Assembly: GCA_023255485.1 (NCBI GenBank)
Contig: JALRIJ010000001.1
Coordinates: 1 to 40,446, forward strand
Origin: Flectobacillus sp.
GTDB lineage: Bacteria > Bacteroidota > Bacteroidia > Cytophagales > Spirosomataceae
DNA length: 40,446 nucleotides
Direction of reading: 5' to 3'
Position 1 is the stretch's first letter, and every line of letters begins with the position of its first letter. Below are positions 17,610-27,666 of this stretch, in pieces. Both the position numbers and the translations under genes were made by a program. Under the pieces are notes generated by a model that worked only from the letters and a program-made list of their open reading frames with translations, had not been told where the DNA came from and ran no database searches.

Positions 17610-17942
17610 AATCGTGTGGGTAATTTAATAAACAGATAACACTTAGTTAGTATAGTAATCTGCTTCCTTGTAAAAACTTAATCAGATAATTAGCAAAACT
17701 ACAAAAAACATACAAATTTTATGAATTTACAAGGGTTTAATTGCCTCTCGATGAATTTATCTAGTCATTGAAGCTTAGAATTAGGTAAAAGTTCATTTAC
17801 TTTGCATTCGCTTTGGTATAGCTACTGGAGTGTCTAAATAAAAATAATTCCTTTATTCCATCAAGGGGCGAGCACTATGTTTAAAAATATGTTTTTACGC
17901 ACATCTTCGTTTTCAAGTAAATCATCCCATAAGACCGAAACA
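17610..17942. other. Divergent promoter interval, parE / polysaccharide locus
   Basis: This A/T-rich interval has a leftward -7 element (17694-17701) and a near-match to a rightward -7 element, TTACTTTG (17797-17804), ahead of the polysaccharide export gene. A longer start for that gene at 17877 is possible. I see no RNA gene. Confidence 0.45.
17694..17701 (-). promoter_or_regulatory. Candidate parE -7 element TAGTTTTG
   Basis: This is an exact TAnnTTTG match on the minus strand, 85 nt before the parE ATG. No well-spaced TTTG box was found. Confidence 0.4.
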
Positions 17943-20435
17943 ATGCCATTCTCATCTTTTCTTAAAAAAACCATTGTAAGCATTTTTTGCTTAGGTTTTT
18001 TACTTACGACCAATTCGCTTGTCGCTCAAATTAGTCCTTATAATTTATCCTCATTACAGTCTGCAGCCTCAATGCTACAAGGTGGTTCATCTGTGAGTGC
18101 ATCAAGTATCAAAGGAGATTCAAAAGGCTCGGGAGTACGTTCCGTTAAGACTACATCAAAAGAAACGAATGTAGCTGATTCGCTTAGAGCAGCAACAGAG
18201 GTTAAGAAAGCATCTTCAGGAGATTCTGCCACATTAGCGTATCGTAAAAAACTCTTTGGTTATTCTATTTTTAATAATGATAGAGCGTTTACGGCAAATG
18301 TTGAACGTATGGCTACTCCTAAGAACTATGTTTTAGGGCCAGACGATGAAATTATTATTGATATTACAGGTTACTCTGAAGCTCACTATACGCTTCCTGT
18401 AACTCCAGACGGATATATTAAAGTAGAAAAAGTAGGAGCTATTCCTGTCAATGGATTAACCATTGAAGAGGCTAAGCACCGTATTGTTAATCGTCTATCT
18501 CAAATTTTTGTAGGATTAAAGTCTTACAATGGCTATCCTGCAAATACGAGTGCAACGGTTTCGTTAGGAAGTATCAGGACTATTAAAGTAAGTGTAATTG
18601 GTGAGGTAATTGCTCCAGGTACGTACTCAATGCCATCTTTAGGCGATGTAATGGTTGCATTACGCTTGTCAGGTGGTCCAAATGAAAATGGTACATTCAG
18701 AGATATTCGAGTAATCAGAGGGAAAAAATTAGTGGCTCAGGTCGATTTATACGATTTATTGACTACAGGTAACTTACGTCAAAATATTACTTTAAAAGAC
18801 CAAGATATTGTACAGGTTGGATACTATAAAAATAGAGTAGAGATTACAGGAAATGTAAAGAAGCCTGCCATTTTTGAAGTTCATGGTCATGAAAGTTTAG
18901 AGCGTATCATTGCTGATTATGCAGGTGGATTTAAACCAGAAGCATACCGTGAAATCTTGAAAGTACAACGTTTTACAGATAAAGAGATGAAGTTAATCGA
19001 CTTAAATGGCGATTTATTATCTTCTTTCTATCCTAAGCCTGGTGATGTTATTAATGTAGAAAAAGTGTTAACGACTCGTTTTGAAAATCTTATCAAACTA
19101 TCGGGTTCAGTTTTCAGACCAGGTACTTACTCGGTTACGGATAACCCTACCTTAACGAAATTGATTAAGAGAGCTGATGGTTTTACAGAGGATGCTTTCT
19201 TATCTAGAATTGAAATTATTCGTATCAATGATGACTTATCGAAAACTAGTATGGCTATTAATTATAAAGATTTAGTAGCTGGAAAAGTGGAAGATGTTGT
19301 CTTGAAACGTCAGGATGAAGTAATGGTTTATTCGAGTCATGAATTAATCGAAAGTCAGGTCGTTCGTATTCAAGGTGAAATCAACCTGAAAGTTACAGCA
19401 CCTACTACTAGCGATGTAAGCACGTTAGGTGCTGCTCCTGTTAACGCTGACGCAAAACAGAATGGTGTGTTCCCGTATTTGAAAAATATGACCGTTGAAG
19501 ATTTGATTATTAAAGCAGGAGGCTTAAAAGAATCAGCTGCAACAGGAAGAGTAGAAGTAATTAGAAGAAAGAAAAATATTGGGAAAGATGATCCTACACA
19601 GATTACCCCTGTAATTGGAGAGCGTTTCCAATTTGCTATTAATGCAGATTTGTCCTTGAATGAGACAGCATCTAAGTTTATCTTAGAACCTTACGATGAA
19701 GTCTTTGTTCGTTCATCTCCTAATTATGAAAAACAGCAGTTTGTTTCAGTAGAAGGACAGGTAGTGTTTCCTAGTACTTATGGTTTAGAGCGTAAGGATG
19801 AGAAAATTTATGATATCGTTAAGCGTGCAGGAGGGTTAAATAACCAAGCATACCCGAAAGGTGCTACGTTAATTCGTCAGGTAAAAATCCCTGCTGCAGA
19901 AGTAGAACGTAGAAGAAAAGTAGCCCAAGACTTAGCAGATGCTCGTACTGACGAAGTGGTGAAGGTGGAAGAAGTGAAAGAGTTCTCACAAGAGTCAATC
20001 GGGATTGATTTAGTAGAAGCATTAGACAATCCAGCAAGTGATGCCAATATGATTTTACAAGATGGCGATATTTTACGTATTCCGAAAGAACCTCAAACGG
20101 TACGTTTACAGGGTGAATTATTGTACCCAACTTCTACTCGTTTTATGAAAGGTATGCCATTTAAGCACTATATCTCAGAAGCAGGTGGTTTCACCGAATT
20201 ATCATCTCGTAAACGTGCTTATATCATTTATGCCAATGGTTCTGTAGATAGAACTCGTAAAGTACTAGGATTAGTGAATGTCTATCCAAAAGTAGAGCCA
20301 GGTTCGGAAATTATCGTTCCTAAATTGAATTTGAAAACAGGAGCAACTCAGCAGTTATTATCTGTAATATCAACTGTGTCAGCTTCATTATCAGGAATTG
20401 TTGGTATTGTCGCTCTTATTCGTACTTTACAATAA
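17943..20435 (+). CDS. Polysaccharide export protein with six SLBB domains (Wza/OPX-like)
   Basis: This is the outer-membrane/periplasmic export component of a capsule or O-polysaccharide system. The ATG at 17943 (MPFSSFLKK) gives a signal peptide ending SLVAQ and an 830-residue product; an ATG at 17877 would put 22 residues before it. After a low-complexity linker comes the Poly_export domain (YVLGPDDEIIIDITGYSE, VTPDGYIKV). Six SLBB-type repeats follow, each with a GxVxxPGTY-like strand and an AGGF/AGGL-like turn, starting near IKVSVIGEVIAPG, RVEITGNVKKPA, IKLSGSVFRPG, VVRIQGEI, FVSVEGQVVFPS and VRLQGELLYPT. The end is a hydrophobic helix (ISTVSASLSGIVGIVALI). E. coli Wza is less than half as long. 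Confidence 0.88.
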   Translation: MPFSSFLKKTIVSIFCLGFLLTTNSLVAQISPYNLSSLQSAASMLQGGSSVSASSIKGDSKGSGVRSVKTTSKETNVADSLRAATEVKKASSGDSATLAYRKKLFGYSIFNNDRAFTANVERMATPKNYVLGPDDEIIIDITGYSEAHYTLPVTPDGYIKVEKVGAIPVNGLTIEEAKHRIVNRLSQIFVGLKSYNGYPANTSATVSLGSIRTIKVSVIGEVIAPGTYSMPSLGDVMVALRLSGGPNENGTFRDIRVIRGKKLVAQVDLYDLLTTGNLRQNITLKDQDIVQVGYYKNRVEITGNVKKPAIFEVHGHESLERIIADYAGGFKPEAYREILKVQRFTDKEMKLIDLNGDLLSSFYPKPGDVINVEKVLTTRFENLIKLSGSVFRPGTYSVTDNPTLTKLIKRADGFTEDAFLSRIEIIRINDDLSKTSMAINYKDLVAGKVEDVVLKRQDEVMVYSSHELIESQVVRIQGEINLKVTAPTTSDVSTLGAAPVNADAKQNGVFPYLKNMTVEDLIIKAGGLKESAATGRVEVIRRKKNIGKDDPTQITPVIGERFQFAINADLSLNETASKFILEPYDEVFVRSSPNYEKQQFVSVEGQVVFPSTYGLERKDEKIYDIVKRAGGLNNQAYPKGATLIRQVKIPAAEVERRRKVAQDLADARTDEVVKVEEVKEFSQESIGIDLVEALDNPASDANMILQDGDILRIPKEPQTVRLQGELLYPTSTRFMKGMPFKHYISEAGGFTELSSRKRAYIIYANGSVDRTRKVLGLVNVYPKVEPGSEIIVPKLNLKTGATQQLLSVISTVSASLSGIVGIVALIRTLQ

Positions 20436-20476
20436 GCACATATCATATAAGAACAACATATCTATAAAATTATACT

Positions 20477-21565
20477 ATGTCAGAAATAAAACCCTTATCA
20501 CCAGAAGAACAGTTTACGCTAAAGGATATAGTCGTAAAGTTAGTAAAGTTTAAAAATTTAGTTGTTCGTAATTGGAAAGTGCTCCTTATTGCTGCGGTAG
20601 TGGGTTCACTTTTGGGTACAGCCTTTGACTTTTTTACTAAAAAAGAGCCACTTTATACAGCCAATATTCTATTTAATATGGAAAATGGAGCTGTCTCAGG
20701 AGAAGGAGGCTTAGCCGAAATTGCAAGTGCCTTTGGTATGGGCGGAGGCGGAGCTGGCAATGCCAATTTGTTTAGTGGCGATAACTTCATGGAGTTAGTG
20801 AAAACGCATAATATCTACAATAGAGCTCTGTTGAAAATGGTTGATTACAAGGGACAAAAAGTAATTTTTGCAAACTTATTTTTAGCTAAAAGTGGAGCAA
20901 TCGAAGATGATTGGAAGAAAGATGAAAGCTTCAAAAACTTTAGATATAAGCACAATAACTACGCTAAATTTACGGTAGAAGAACGAAATAAATTACGTTC
21001 AATACAGGTATTCTTAGACCCTATTACGTCGATTAAGCCTGCTAATACACTTAATAAAAAGTCAACATTTTTGACCTTGTCAGTGAAAACTCGTAATGAT
21101 ACGCTTTCTCATATCTGGGCGGAAACCTTTTTAGAAACAGTAACAGAGTTTTATATCGAAACGAAAACTAAAAAGACGAGAGAGTTATTGACGATTGTAG
21201 ATAGAAGAGTTGACTCATTAAAAAATCAGCTATATGGAACACAACGTCGTTATGCTCAGTTGATGGACAGAAATCAGCAAGTGATTATGCAACAGGGCTT
21301 GCTAGAACAACAACGATTGAGTGCAAGCAGCAGTCAGTTACAGGGGATGTATTTTGATGCAGTAAGAAGTTTAGACCAGTTGAAGTTTTCAATGGTGAAA
21401 GAGTCTCCTTTGTTAACGATCTTGGACGATTCAGAATTACCAATTGGTGCTGACTTTGCAGGTATTAATAAAGGACGTTACGTGGGTGCATTCGTAGGGT
21501 TTGTATTAATGTTACTTTATGTAGCCATTAAAAAGGTACTGGAAGAAGTTAAGCAGGACATTTAA
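20477..21565 (+). CDS. Wzz-type polysaccharide co-polymerase without kinase
   Basis: A 362-residue inner-membrane protein with helices near both ends (WKVLLIAAVVGSLLGTAF near 35-53; YVGAFVGFVLMLLYVAI near 335-351) and a large periplasmic coiled-coil part between. This is the Wzz/chain-length-determinant layout. A Gly-rich segment (AFGMGGGGAGNA) lies early in the periplasmic domain. There is no C-terminal tyrosine-kinase (BY-kinase) domain. It is 41 nt after the SLBB export gene and 28 nt before the ABC permease gene, so it probably bridges the inner-membrane exporter to the outer-membrane protein. Confidence 0.82.
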   Translation: MSEIKPLSPEEQFTLKDIVVKLVKFKNLVVRNWKVLLIAAVVGSLLGTAFDFFTKKEPLYTANILFNMENGAVSGEGGLAEIASAFGMGGGGAGNANLFSGDNFMELVKTHNIYNRALLKMVDYKGQKVIFANLFLAKSGAIEDDWKKDESFKNFRYKHNNYAKFTVEERNKLRSIQVFLDPITSIKPANTLNKKSTFLTLSVKTRNDTLSHIWAETFLETVTEFYIETKTKKTRELLTIVDRRVDSLKNQLYGTQRRYAQLMDRNQQVIMQQGLLEQQRLSASSSQLQGMYFDAVRSLDQLKFSMVKESPLLTILDDSELPIGADFAGINKGRYVGAFVGFVLMLLYVAIKKVLEEVKQDI

Positions 21566-21593
21566 TTTGTAACATCTATTTTATCAAATAATA

Positions 21594-22421
21594 ATGCAAG
21601 AAACAATTATTGAGGCAGGACGATCAGAAAGGTATTATTGGCGAGATTTATGGAAATTCAAAGAATTACTGTATATCTTGGCTAAAAGAGATGTCACGGT
21701 TCGCTATAAACAAACATTTGTAGGTGTCGCTTGGGCGGTAGTTCGTCCAGTAATGACGGTATTGGCATTCGTATTTGCCTTCCATAAAGTTGCTAAAATT
21801 GAAGATAAATCAAATATTGATTTTGGATTGATTGTTTTTTCTGGAGTTATTTTCTGGAATTTCTTTGCTTCTTCTTTTCAACAAGTGAGTAATAGTATTA
21901 CAGGAAATGCCAATCTGGTATCGAAGGTGTATTTTCCTCGACTGCTAATGCCTTTGAGTGCAGCAGCAGTACCTTTATTAGACTTTTTTGTAGGCTTTGC
22001 GATTCTACTTCCTTTTTTACTTTTTAAAGGAGTAATTCCAAACTGGCATCTGGTTTTAGTGCCTCTTTTCTTATTATTAGGTTATTTAGCCGCTCTTAGC
22101 CTTGGAGTTATTTTTGCTGCATTAAATGTACAATTTAGGGATTTTCAGCAGCTTGTACCTCTCATTGTGCAGTACGGTTTCTTTGTGTGTCCTGTAGCTT
22201 ATTCCGTTGCGACCATTCAAGGCTTATCTTGGTTTAAGTATTACTATTGGATTAATCCATTAGCAGGAATTATAGAGGGATTCAGATGGAGTATTCTACC
22301 TGACTATCCTTATTTTGACTGGAGTAGCTTTATTCCATCGTTAATTTTCATTGTTATTACTACCATAATCGCAGTCTATTTCTTCCGTAAAAAAGAAAAT
22401 TCATTTGTTGATTATATTTAA
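21594..22421 (+). CDS. ABC-2 polysaccharide exporter permease (Wzm/KpsM-like)
   Basis: A 275-residue inner-membrane protein with about six helices and the ABC-2 layout. The N-terminal amphipathic stretch is YYWRDLWKFKELLYILAKRD, followed by VRYKQTFVGVAWAVVRPVM, the classic start of polysaccharide and teichoic-acid export permeases. QFRDFQQLVPLIVQYGFFV and WINPLAGIIEGFRW are also typical. It pairs with the ATPase encoded 8 nt downstream. Together they should flip a completed lipid-linked polysaccharide across the inner membrane. Confidence 0.93.
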   Translation: MQETIIEAGRSERYYWRDLWKFKELLYILAKRDVTVRYKQTFVGVAWAVVRPVMTVLAFVFAFHKVAKIEDKSNIDFGLIVFSGVIFWNFFASSFQQVSNSITGNANLVSKVYFPRLLMPLSAAAVPLLDFFVGFAILLPFLLFKGVIPNWHLVLVPLFLLLGYLAALSLGVIFAALNVQFRDFQQLVPLIVQYGFFVCPVAYSVATIQGLSWFKYYYWINPLAGIIEGFRWSILPDYPYFDWSSFIPSLIFIVITTIIAVYFFRKKENSFVDYI

Positions 22422-22429
22422 GAGATTGC

Positions 22430-23689
22430 ATGATGACCGTTATTGAAGCACAAAATATCAGCAAACGCTATATTATAGACCACAAAAAAGGAAATACCAA
22501 AGACACCTTTAGAGAGTTAGTAACCGATAGCATTAAGAATATTTTTTCTGGAAAGAAAAATGAGGACGAAATTGCTCACGAAGATTTTTGGGCATTGAAA
22601 GATGTAAGTTTTAAAATTGACCAAGGAGATAGAGTAGGAGTGATTGGCTCTAATGGAGCAGGAAAATCTACTTTATTGAAAGTATTGAGTCGAATTACGG
22701 AACCTACTCATGGAAGTGTTAAAATTAGTGGACGAGTAGCGAGCTTACTTGAAGTAGGTACTGGTTTCCATCCAGAACTTTCTGGTAGAGAGAATATTTT
22801 CTTAAACGGAGCTATTCTTGGAATGAAACGAGATGAAATCAAACGCCACTTTGATGCCATTGTTGACTTCGCAGGGGTCGAAAAGTTCTTGGATACTCCC
22901 GTAAAACGTTATTCATCTGGAATGTATGTTCGTCTGGGTTTTGCAATTTCAGCTCACTTAGAACCAGAAATCATGATTGTTGATGAGGTGCTAGCTGTAG
23001 GGGATGCCGAATTTCAACGTAAATGCCTTGGCAAAATGAAAGATGCTTCCGTTTCTGGTAGAACCATTCTTTTTGTTAGTCATAACTTAACTGCTGTTCA
23101 AGGACTTTGTAACAAGTCGATGTTTATGCAAAAAGGACAGTTGATTGAAATGGGTGAAACGTCTCAGGTACTTGCTACTTATTTGAGTCATGTGCAGAAA
23201 ACAGAGTTAGAAGCCGTTTATACTTCGCCAGAGGAAGCTCCAGGGAATGACAAAATTCGCTTGAAAAGTATTCGTATTATTCCAAATTATGTGGATAGCC
23301 AACGACACCTAGATATTCGTACTAGCTTTAAAGTGAAAATCGAATTCTGGAATATGCTAGATGAAGCTAATTTGAACATTAGTTTACACCTGAATTCATT
23401 AACAGGAGAGTGTATCTTTAATATTGGTACAGAGTCTAAAGCTTTCAAAAAAGGGATTATAACAGCCGAATGTGATATACCGAACAATTTCTTAAATGAT
23501 GGGTCTTATTCAATTTCATTTATGGTTGTGAAAGATACAGCACTTCCGCTCTTTAATTTTGAAGAGGCGTTAATTTTTGAAATTGAAGATTACCGTGAAG
23601 GAATGGCTTGGTATGGCAAATGGCCAGGTTATATTCGTCCCAAAATCGATTTCCCTATTACCCAACTTGAATTTAATAATTTTAGTTAA
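22430..23689 (+). CDS. ABC polysaccharide exporter ATPase with C-terminal Wzt domain
   Basis: A 419-residue cytoplasmic ATPase. Walker A is GSNGAGKST (73-81), the signature region YSSGM (161-165), Walker B IMIVDE (181-186) and the switch His is His218. Residues from about 270 form an extra beta-rich domain like that of Wzt proteins, which in O-antigen systems recognises the chain end before export. The start is ATG-ATG (22430 or 22433). It is 8 nt from the permease gene. The extra domain suggests export depends on glycan structure; the ligand cannot be read from sequence. Confidence 0.92.
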   Translation: MMTVIEAQNISKRYIIDHKKGNTKDTFRELVTDSIKNIFSGKKNEDEIAHEDFWALKDVSFKIDQGDRVGVIGSNGAGKSTLLKVLSRITEPTHGSVKISGRVASLLEVGTGFHPELSGRENIFLNGAILGMKRDEIKRHFDAIVDFAGVEKFLDTPVKRYSSGMYVRLGFAISAHLEPEIMIVDEVLAVGDAEFQRKCLGKMKDASVSGRTILFVSHNLTAVQGLCNKSMFMQKGQLIEMGETSQVLATYLSHVQKTELEAVYTSPEEAPGNDKIRLKSIRIIPNYVDSQRHLDIRTSFKVKIEFWNMLDEANLNISLHLNSLTGECIFNIGTESKAFKKGIITAECDIPNNFLNDGSYSISFMVVKDTALPLFNFEEALIFEIEDYREGMAWYGKWPGYIRPKIDFPITQLEFNNFS

Positions 23690-23758
23690 TGGAGAAATTG
23701 AAGTGTTGTCAAAACAAACGCTTCTGTTGTGATTGACAGTTTTTAATGATTAACTAAA

Positions 23759-24838
23759 ATGATAAACGTAACAAAAACATTTTTACCTCCATTAGAAGAG
23801 TACCAGCAATATGTGCAGGGGATTTGGGAGCGAAATCAACTAACCAATAATGGGCCGTTGGTGCAAGAGTTAGAAAAGCAACTGCGGGAATACTTGGGAG
23901 TGAAACACTGTTTGTTCGTTTCAAATGGTACAATAGCAATTCAGTTGGCATTGAAAGCTTTGAACATAACGAAAGAGGTTATTACAACTCCTTTTTCTTA
24001 TTGTGCTACCTCTCATGCCATCATCTGGGAAAATTGCGTACCTGTCTTTGCCGATATTTTAGAAAGTGATTACTGTGTTGACCCTGCTAAAGTGGAAGCA
24101 GCTATCACAGAAAATACAGAAGCAATTTTGGTAACACACGTCTATGGTAATCCTTGTGATGTGGATGCCCTACAAGCAATCGCTGATAAGTATCAGTTAA
24201 AGCTAATTTATGATGCGGCTCATGCTTTTGGAGTAAAAGTAGACGGTAAGTCGCTACTTTCTTTTGGTGATATCAGTACTTGCAGTTTTCACTCAACGAA
24301 AGTGTTTCACTCAATCGAAGGTGGTGCTGTTATTACTGATAATGATGAATATGCTTGGCTACTCGATCGTTATCGTAGCTTTGGACATAAAGGAGATGAC
24401 TATTTTACCATTGGGATTAATGGTAAAAACTCTGAGTTTCATGCAGCAATGGGCTTATGTAATTTACCAAGAGTGCCGCAGATTATTGAGGCGAGAAAAG
24501 CAATTGTGGATTTATATGAAGCAGGCTTAGACTGGTCTAAAATTTCACAACCTATTGTAACGAAAGGAGTCGTAGAGCGTAATTATGCTTATTTTCCTAT
24601 CTTACTACCTTCTGAAGCAATTCTATTGAAAGTTCGTGCCGCACTGGAAGCGGAAAATATATTCCCACGACGCTATTTCTATCCGTCGTTGAGCTCGCTT
24701 TCTTTTGTGACTAGTACCAGTAATTGCCCTATCTCGGATGACTACGCCCTGAGAGCTCTGGCATTACCACTTTACTATGATTTAGCTCATGCAGACGTAG
24801 TCAGAATCTGCCAGATTGTTAACACTTCTTTAGCATAA
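23759..24838 (+). CDS. DegT/DnrJ/EryC1/StrS-family sugar aminotransferase
   Basis: A 359-residue cytoplasmic PLP enzyme that should transaminate a keto group on a nucleotide sugar to give an aminosugar. PLP-site residues are visible: NGTIA (56-60), Asp152 in DAAHAFG, and Schiff-base Lys181 in SFHSTKVFH. The typical FGHKG motif follows. It sits 69 nt after the ABC ATPase gene, a gap holding an 8-bp hairpin (23700-23707 with 23717-23724), and 10 nt before the GT-C gene. Members of this family make 3- or 4-amino sugars. Which position is aminated is open, since no dehydratase or epimerase partner lies in the window. Confidence 0.9.
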   Translation: MINVTKTFLPPLEEYQQYVQGIWERNQLTNNGPLVQELEKQLREYLGVKHCLFVSNGTIAIQLALKALNITKEVITTPFSYCATSHAIIWENCVPVFADILESDYCVDPAKVEAAITENTEAILVTHVYGNPCDVDALQAIADKYQLKLIYDAAHAFGVKVDGKSLLSFGDISTCSFHSTKVFHSIEGGAVITDNDEYAWLLDRYRSFGHKGDDYFTIGINGKNSEFHAAMGLCNLPRVPQIIEARKAIVDLYEAGLDWSKISQPIVTKGVVERNYAYFPILLPSEAILLKVRAALEAENIFPRRYFYPSLSSLSFVTSTSNCPISDDYALRALALPLYYDLAHADVVRICQIVNTSLA

Positions 24839-24848
24839 TTTTATCACT

Positions 24849-26912
24849 ATGACTTTTTTATATCTTACCCTATATCTTGTCTTTATTGGCTTCGTATTTA
24901 GAGTGGCCTCAAGGGTTAGTAGAAAATCCTTGATAGATATAATTCTGACAGCTCATATCTTATTTTGTGCCAGTGTAATCGGAACGGGCTTTGTGCTATC
25001 TGCGATTGATCGAACCGATGACAGACGTTTTTGGGCAATAGGAGTATTTGTTCCAGTTATCTTTTTTTACACCATCTTCAAAAAAGTCTTTCACCAAGAA
25101 GAAGTAGAACGATTTACTATTTTTGAATTAATTGGTAGCCGTATTCAACTCGTTTGGAATTGGTTTGGAGGTTTATCATTGCTTCTTAAGTATATTTTTG
25201 GAGGTCTTTTAGCGACTTTTGCTATTGTTGAGATTACCAATTTATTACTTATTTGTTTTACTCCTCCTAATGAATGGGATAGTATGACAGGGCATTTGAA
25301 TCGTTTGTTGTATTATTTACAGCATCACACAATGGCTCATTTTGGAGGAACAAACTGGAATATGGATACCTATCCTAAAAGTATTTGTACCCTTCAGATA
25401 TATCATTACCTCATGTCTGGCAAGGTAGAAAACTTTTTTAAAGCGATTCATCATGCCTCTTATCTCATTTTGGGGCTATCGATGTTTGGAACAGTTCGGA
25501 ATTTAACGAATAACTTTACAGCGAGTGTTTTTTGCGGTTTAATCATCTGGTTATTACCTGATGTATTAATGCAATCAATTACGACAGAAACGGATGTGGT
25601 GTTAGCTGCCTATTTGAGCTGTTTTGTCTATTTTCTATTTTCGTTCAATACGACCAAACTTATACGCTATTTATACCTCGCAGGAATTACCTTTGGGATT
25701 ACGTTAGGGCATAAAATTACCTTTGTGTTCTCTTTACCTCCTTTGTTTTTTATTATTCTTTATACCGTTTTTTATGACGATGGAGGTTTGCTTCAGACCC
25801 TAAAAGAATGGTTCGCTTTAGCTTGGTTACGTTTCAAACATTTTGCTTTTGCCATCTTTATTGGTTTATGCTTTTTTACTTTTCCAACGGGCTATATTAA
25901 AAACATTCAAGTCTTTCATCATCCTATTGGTCCTCCGACGGCTTTATATCACCAATCTATCGAGCGAGCAGGTACTAAAAAGAACTTACTTATTCAAGGC
26001 TCACGTAATATCATTCGCTATTCGATTGATTTGATTAATATGGATGGTTTACGTAACTGGACTGTAGGAGAAAAGATTAATCAAGAAATGAAGAAGCCTA
26101 TTATTTGGCTTGAAAAGAAAAGTCCACTTCGTTTGGAAGAAAAGACGGATTATACGATTATCCCTTTTACCTATAATAGACGATTTGAATTTTTCAATTG
26201 TAATCCCTACTGGGGCATTTTTGGGTTTGGTCTTATTTTACCTCTTTTTGTACTGACAATGCTCGGCATGTTAAGAGTCAAGAAAGCGTATTATTGTTTT
26301 GGAATAGCATTCATTTTACATTTCTTAGCTCTATCTTTTACTGCTGCTTATGACCCTTGGAAAGGCCGATACATGATAAGCAGTGCCGTATATGCTGTAC
26401 CATTTTTGGCATTACTTTTTACTGAACCATGGGGATTATTGGCTAAAAAGGCATTTATCCTAAAAACATATACTTCTATCGTAGTGCTTATAGGTTTGGT
26501 GTCAGCAATTCTGGCAGTTTATCTTAACGAAAGAGCCTTACCAATTGCCGCATTGGGGCGACCTTCTGCTTTCGATACCGAACGGGTAGCTTTCCAGACA
26601 TGGGCAAGACCAGATATTACAACTCCTTATCAAAAGTTTAATGAGTTAGTGCCTCAAAATGCTTCTGTCGCTCTAGGAACTATTAACGATGACTACGAAT
26701 ATCCGTTATGGGGTGATAAACTTACAAGAAAGTTGTTTGTCTTGAACCCGTTTGGAGAGGGATTACGCCCAATTCCGAAAGAAGCACAGTATTTGTTTTT
26801 TGCCAAAAGTGTTATTCAACCACAGGCTGGAGATATTCGGCTGGGTACAGATACTACGATGAAGGACGTTATTACTAGAGGAGAGGATTATTATTTACGA
26901 AAATTAAAATAA
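24849..26912 (+). CDS. Multispanning GT-C-type glycosyltransferase
   Basis: A 687-residue protein with about eleven or more hydrophobic helices and a short soluble C-terminal tail. After the first helices a periplasmic loop contains NEWDSMTGHLNRLLYYLQH, with an acidic residue placed like the catalytic Asp of ArnT/PMT-type GT-C enzymes. These enzymes transfer a sugar from a polyprenyl-phosphate donor outside the membrane. It has tight operon spacing on both sides (10 and 16 nt). The acceptor is probably the polysaccharide or its lipid carrier. I am fairly sure of the class but not of the donor; a Wzy-like polymerase is the main alternative. Confidence 0.65.
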   Translation: MTFLYLTLYLVFIGFVFRVASRVSRKSLIDIILTAHILFCASVIGTGFVLSAIDRTDDRRFWAIGVFVPVIFFYTIFKKVFHQEEVERFTIFELIGSRIQLVWNWFGGLSLLLKYIFGGLLATFAIVEITNLLLICFTPPNEWDSMTGHLNRLLYYLQHHTMAHFGGTNWNMDTYPKSICTLQIYHYLMSGKVENFFKAIHHASYLILGLSMFGTVRNLTNNFTASVFCGLIIWLLPDVLMQSITTETDVVLAAYLSCFVYFLFSFNTTKLIRYLYLAGITFGITLGHKITFVFSLPPLFFIILYTVFYDDGGLLQTLKEWFALAWLRFKHFAFAIFIGLCFFTFPTGYIKNIQVFHHPIGPPTALYHQSIERAGTKKNLLIQGSRNIIRYSIDLINMDGLRNWTVGEKINQEMKKPIIWLEKKSPLRLEEKTDYTIIPFTYNRRFEFFNCNPYWGIFGFGLILPLFVLTMLGMLRVKKAYYCFGIAFILHFLALSFTAAYDPWKGRYMISSAVYAVPFLALLFTEPWGLLAKKAFILKTYTSIVVLIGLVSAILAVYLNERALPIAALGRPSAFDTERVAFQTWARPDITTPYQKFNELVPQNASVALGTINDDYEYPLWGDKLTRKLFVLNPFGEGLRPIPKEAQYLFFAKSVIQPQAGDIRLGTDTTMKDVITRGEDYYLRKLK

Positions 26913-26928
26913 ACCCCAACATTATCGA

Positions 26929-27627
26929 ATGAAAATCGCCATCATGCAACCCTATATTTTGCCCTACATTGGTTATTTTCAATTGATTAAGGCAGTAGAT
27001 AAATTCATTATTTATGATGATGTAAATTTCATTAATCGAGGGTGGATTAACCGAAATCGTTTATTAGTAGGAGGAAAAGATAGTCTTTTTACCATTCCGC
27101 TCAAGGAAGCAAGTCAAAATAAATTAATTGATGAAATTGCGGTCAACTGGGATAGTTCTTGGAAAAATAAGTTTCTCAAAACACTTGAACAGAGTTATAA
27201 AAAAGCCCCTTATTATGAAGCTGTATTGCCCTTAATTCAAGCATCTTTCGCATTGGATAATGTGCCTATTTCGGAAGTGGTTGTCGAAAATTTACGTATC
27301 TTGTGTAAGTACTTGGAGATAGATACAGAAATTGTAGCCTCTTCTCGCATTTATCAAAATCAACATTTAAAGGCTCAAGAGCGTATATTAGATATCTGTT
27401 TGCAGGAAAAAGCGGCTCATTATATTAACCCAATCGGGGGAATAGAACTGTACGATAAGGCTTTTTTTGAAAAACAGGGTATTCGATTGAATTTTATTAA
27501 AGCAAAGCCAATCGTGTATCCGCAGTTTAAAAACGAGTTTGTGCCTTGGCTGTCGATACTAGATGTGTTAATGTTTAATTCTGTAGCTCAAATACAGTCC
27601 TTTTTAGAGGAATATGAGTTGGTATAA
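26929..27627 (+). CDS. WbqC family protein
   Basis: A 232-residue cytoplasmic protein with the hallmark start of the WbqC-like family: MKIAIMQPYILPYIGYFQLI, then DKFIIYDDVNF and WINRNRLL. The family occurs in O-antigen and capsule clusters, often beside aminotransferases and acyltransferases; I know of no proven reaction that I would assign here. Conserved Tyr/Asp/Asn patterns suggest an enzyme working on a modified sugar. It is 16 nt after the GT-C gene and 39 nt before the acyltransferase gene. Confidence 0.85.
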   Translation: MKIAIMQPYILPYIGYFQLIKAVDKFIIYDDVNFINRGWINRNRLLVGGKDSLFTIPLKEASQNKLIDEIAVNWDSSWKNKFLKTLEQSYKKAPYYEAVLPLIQASFALDNVPISEVVVENLRILCKYLEIDTEIVASSRIYQNQHLKAQERILDICLQEKAAHYINPIGGIELYDKAFFEKQGIRLNFIKAKPIVYPQFKNEFVPWLSILDVLMFNSVAQIQSFLEEYELV

Positions 27628-27666
27628 ATCTGTTTAATATAAATGTCCTAGCATAGGATTTTAAAT

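Noticed and set aside
17877-17942. Upstream ATG for the SLBB export protein
   Set aside because: It would place 22 polar residues before the signal peptide. Not excluded, but the ATG at 17943 gives a standard secretion signal.
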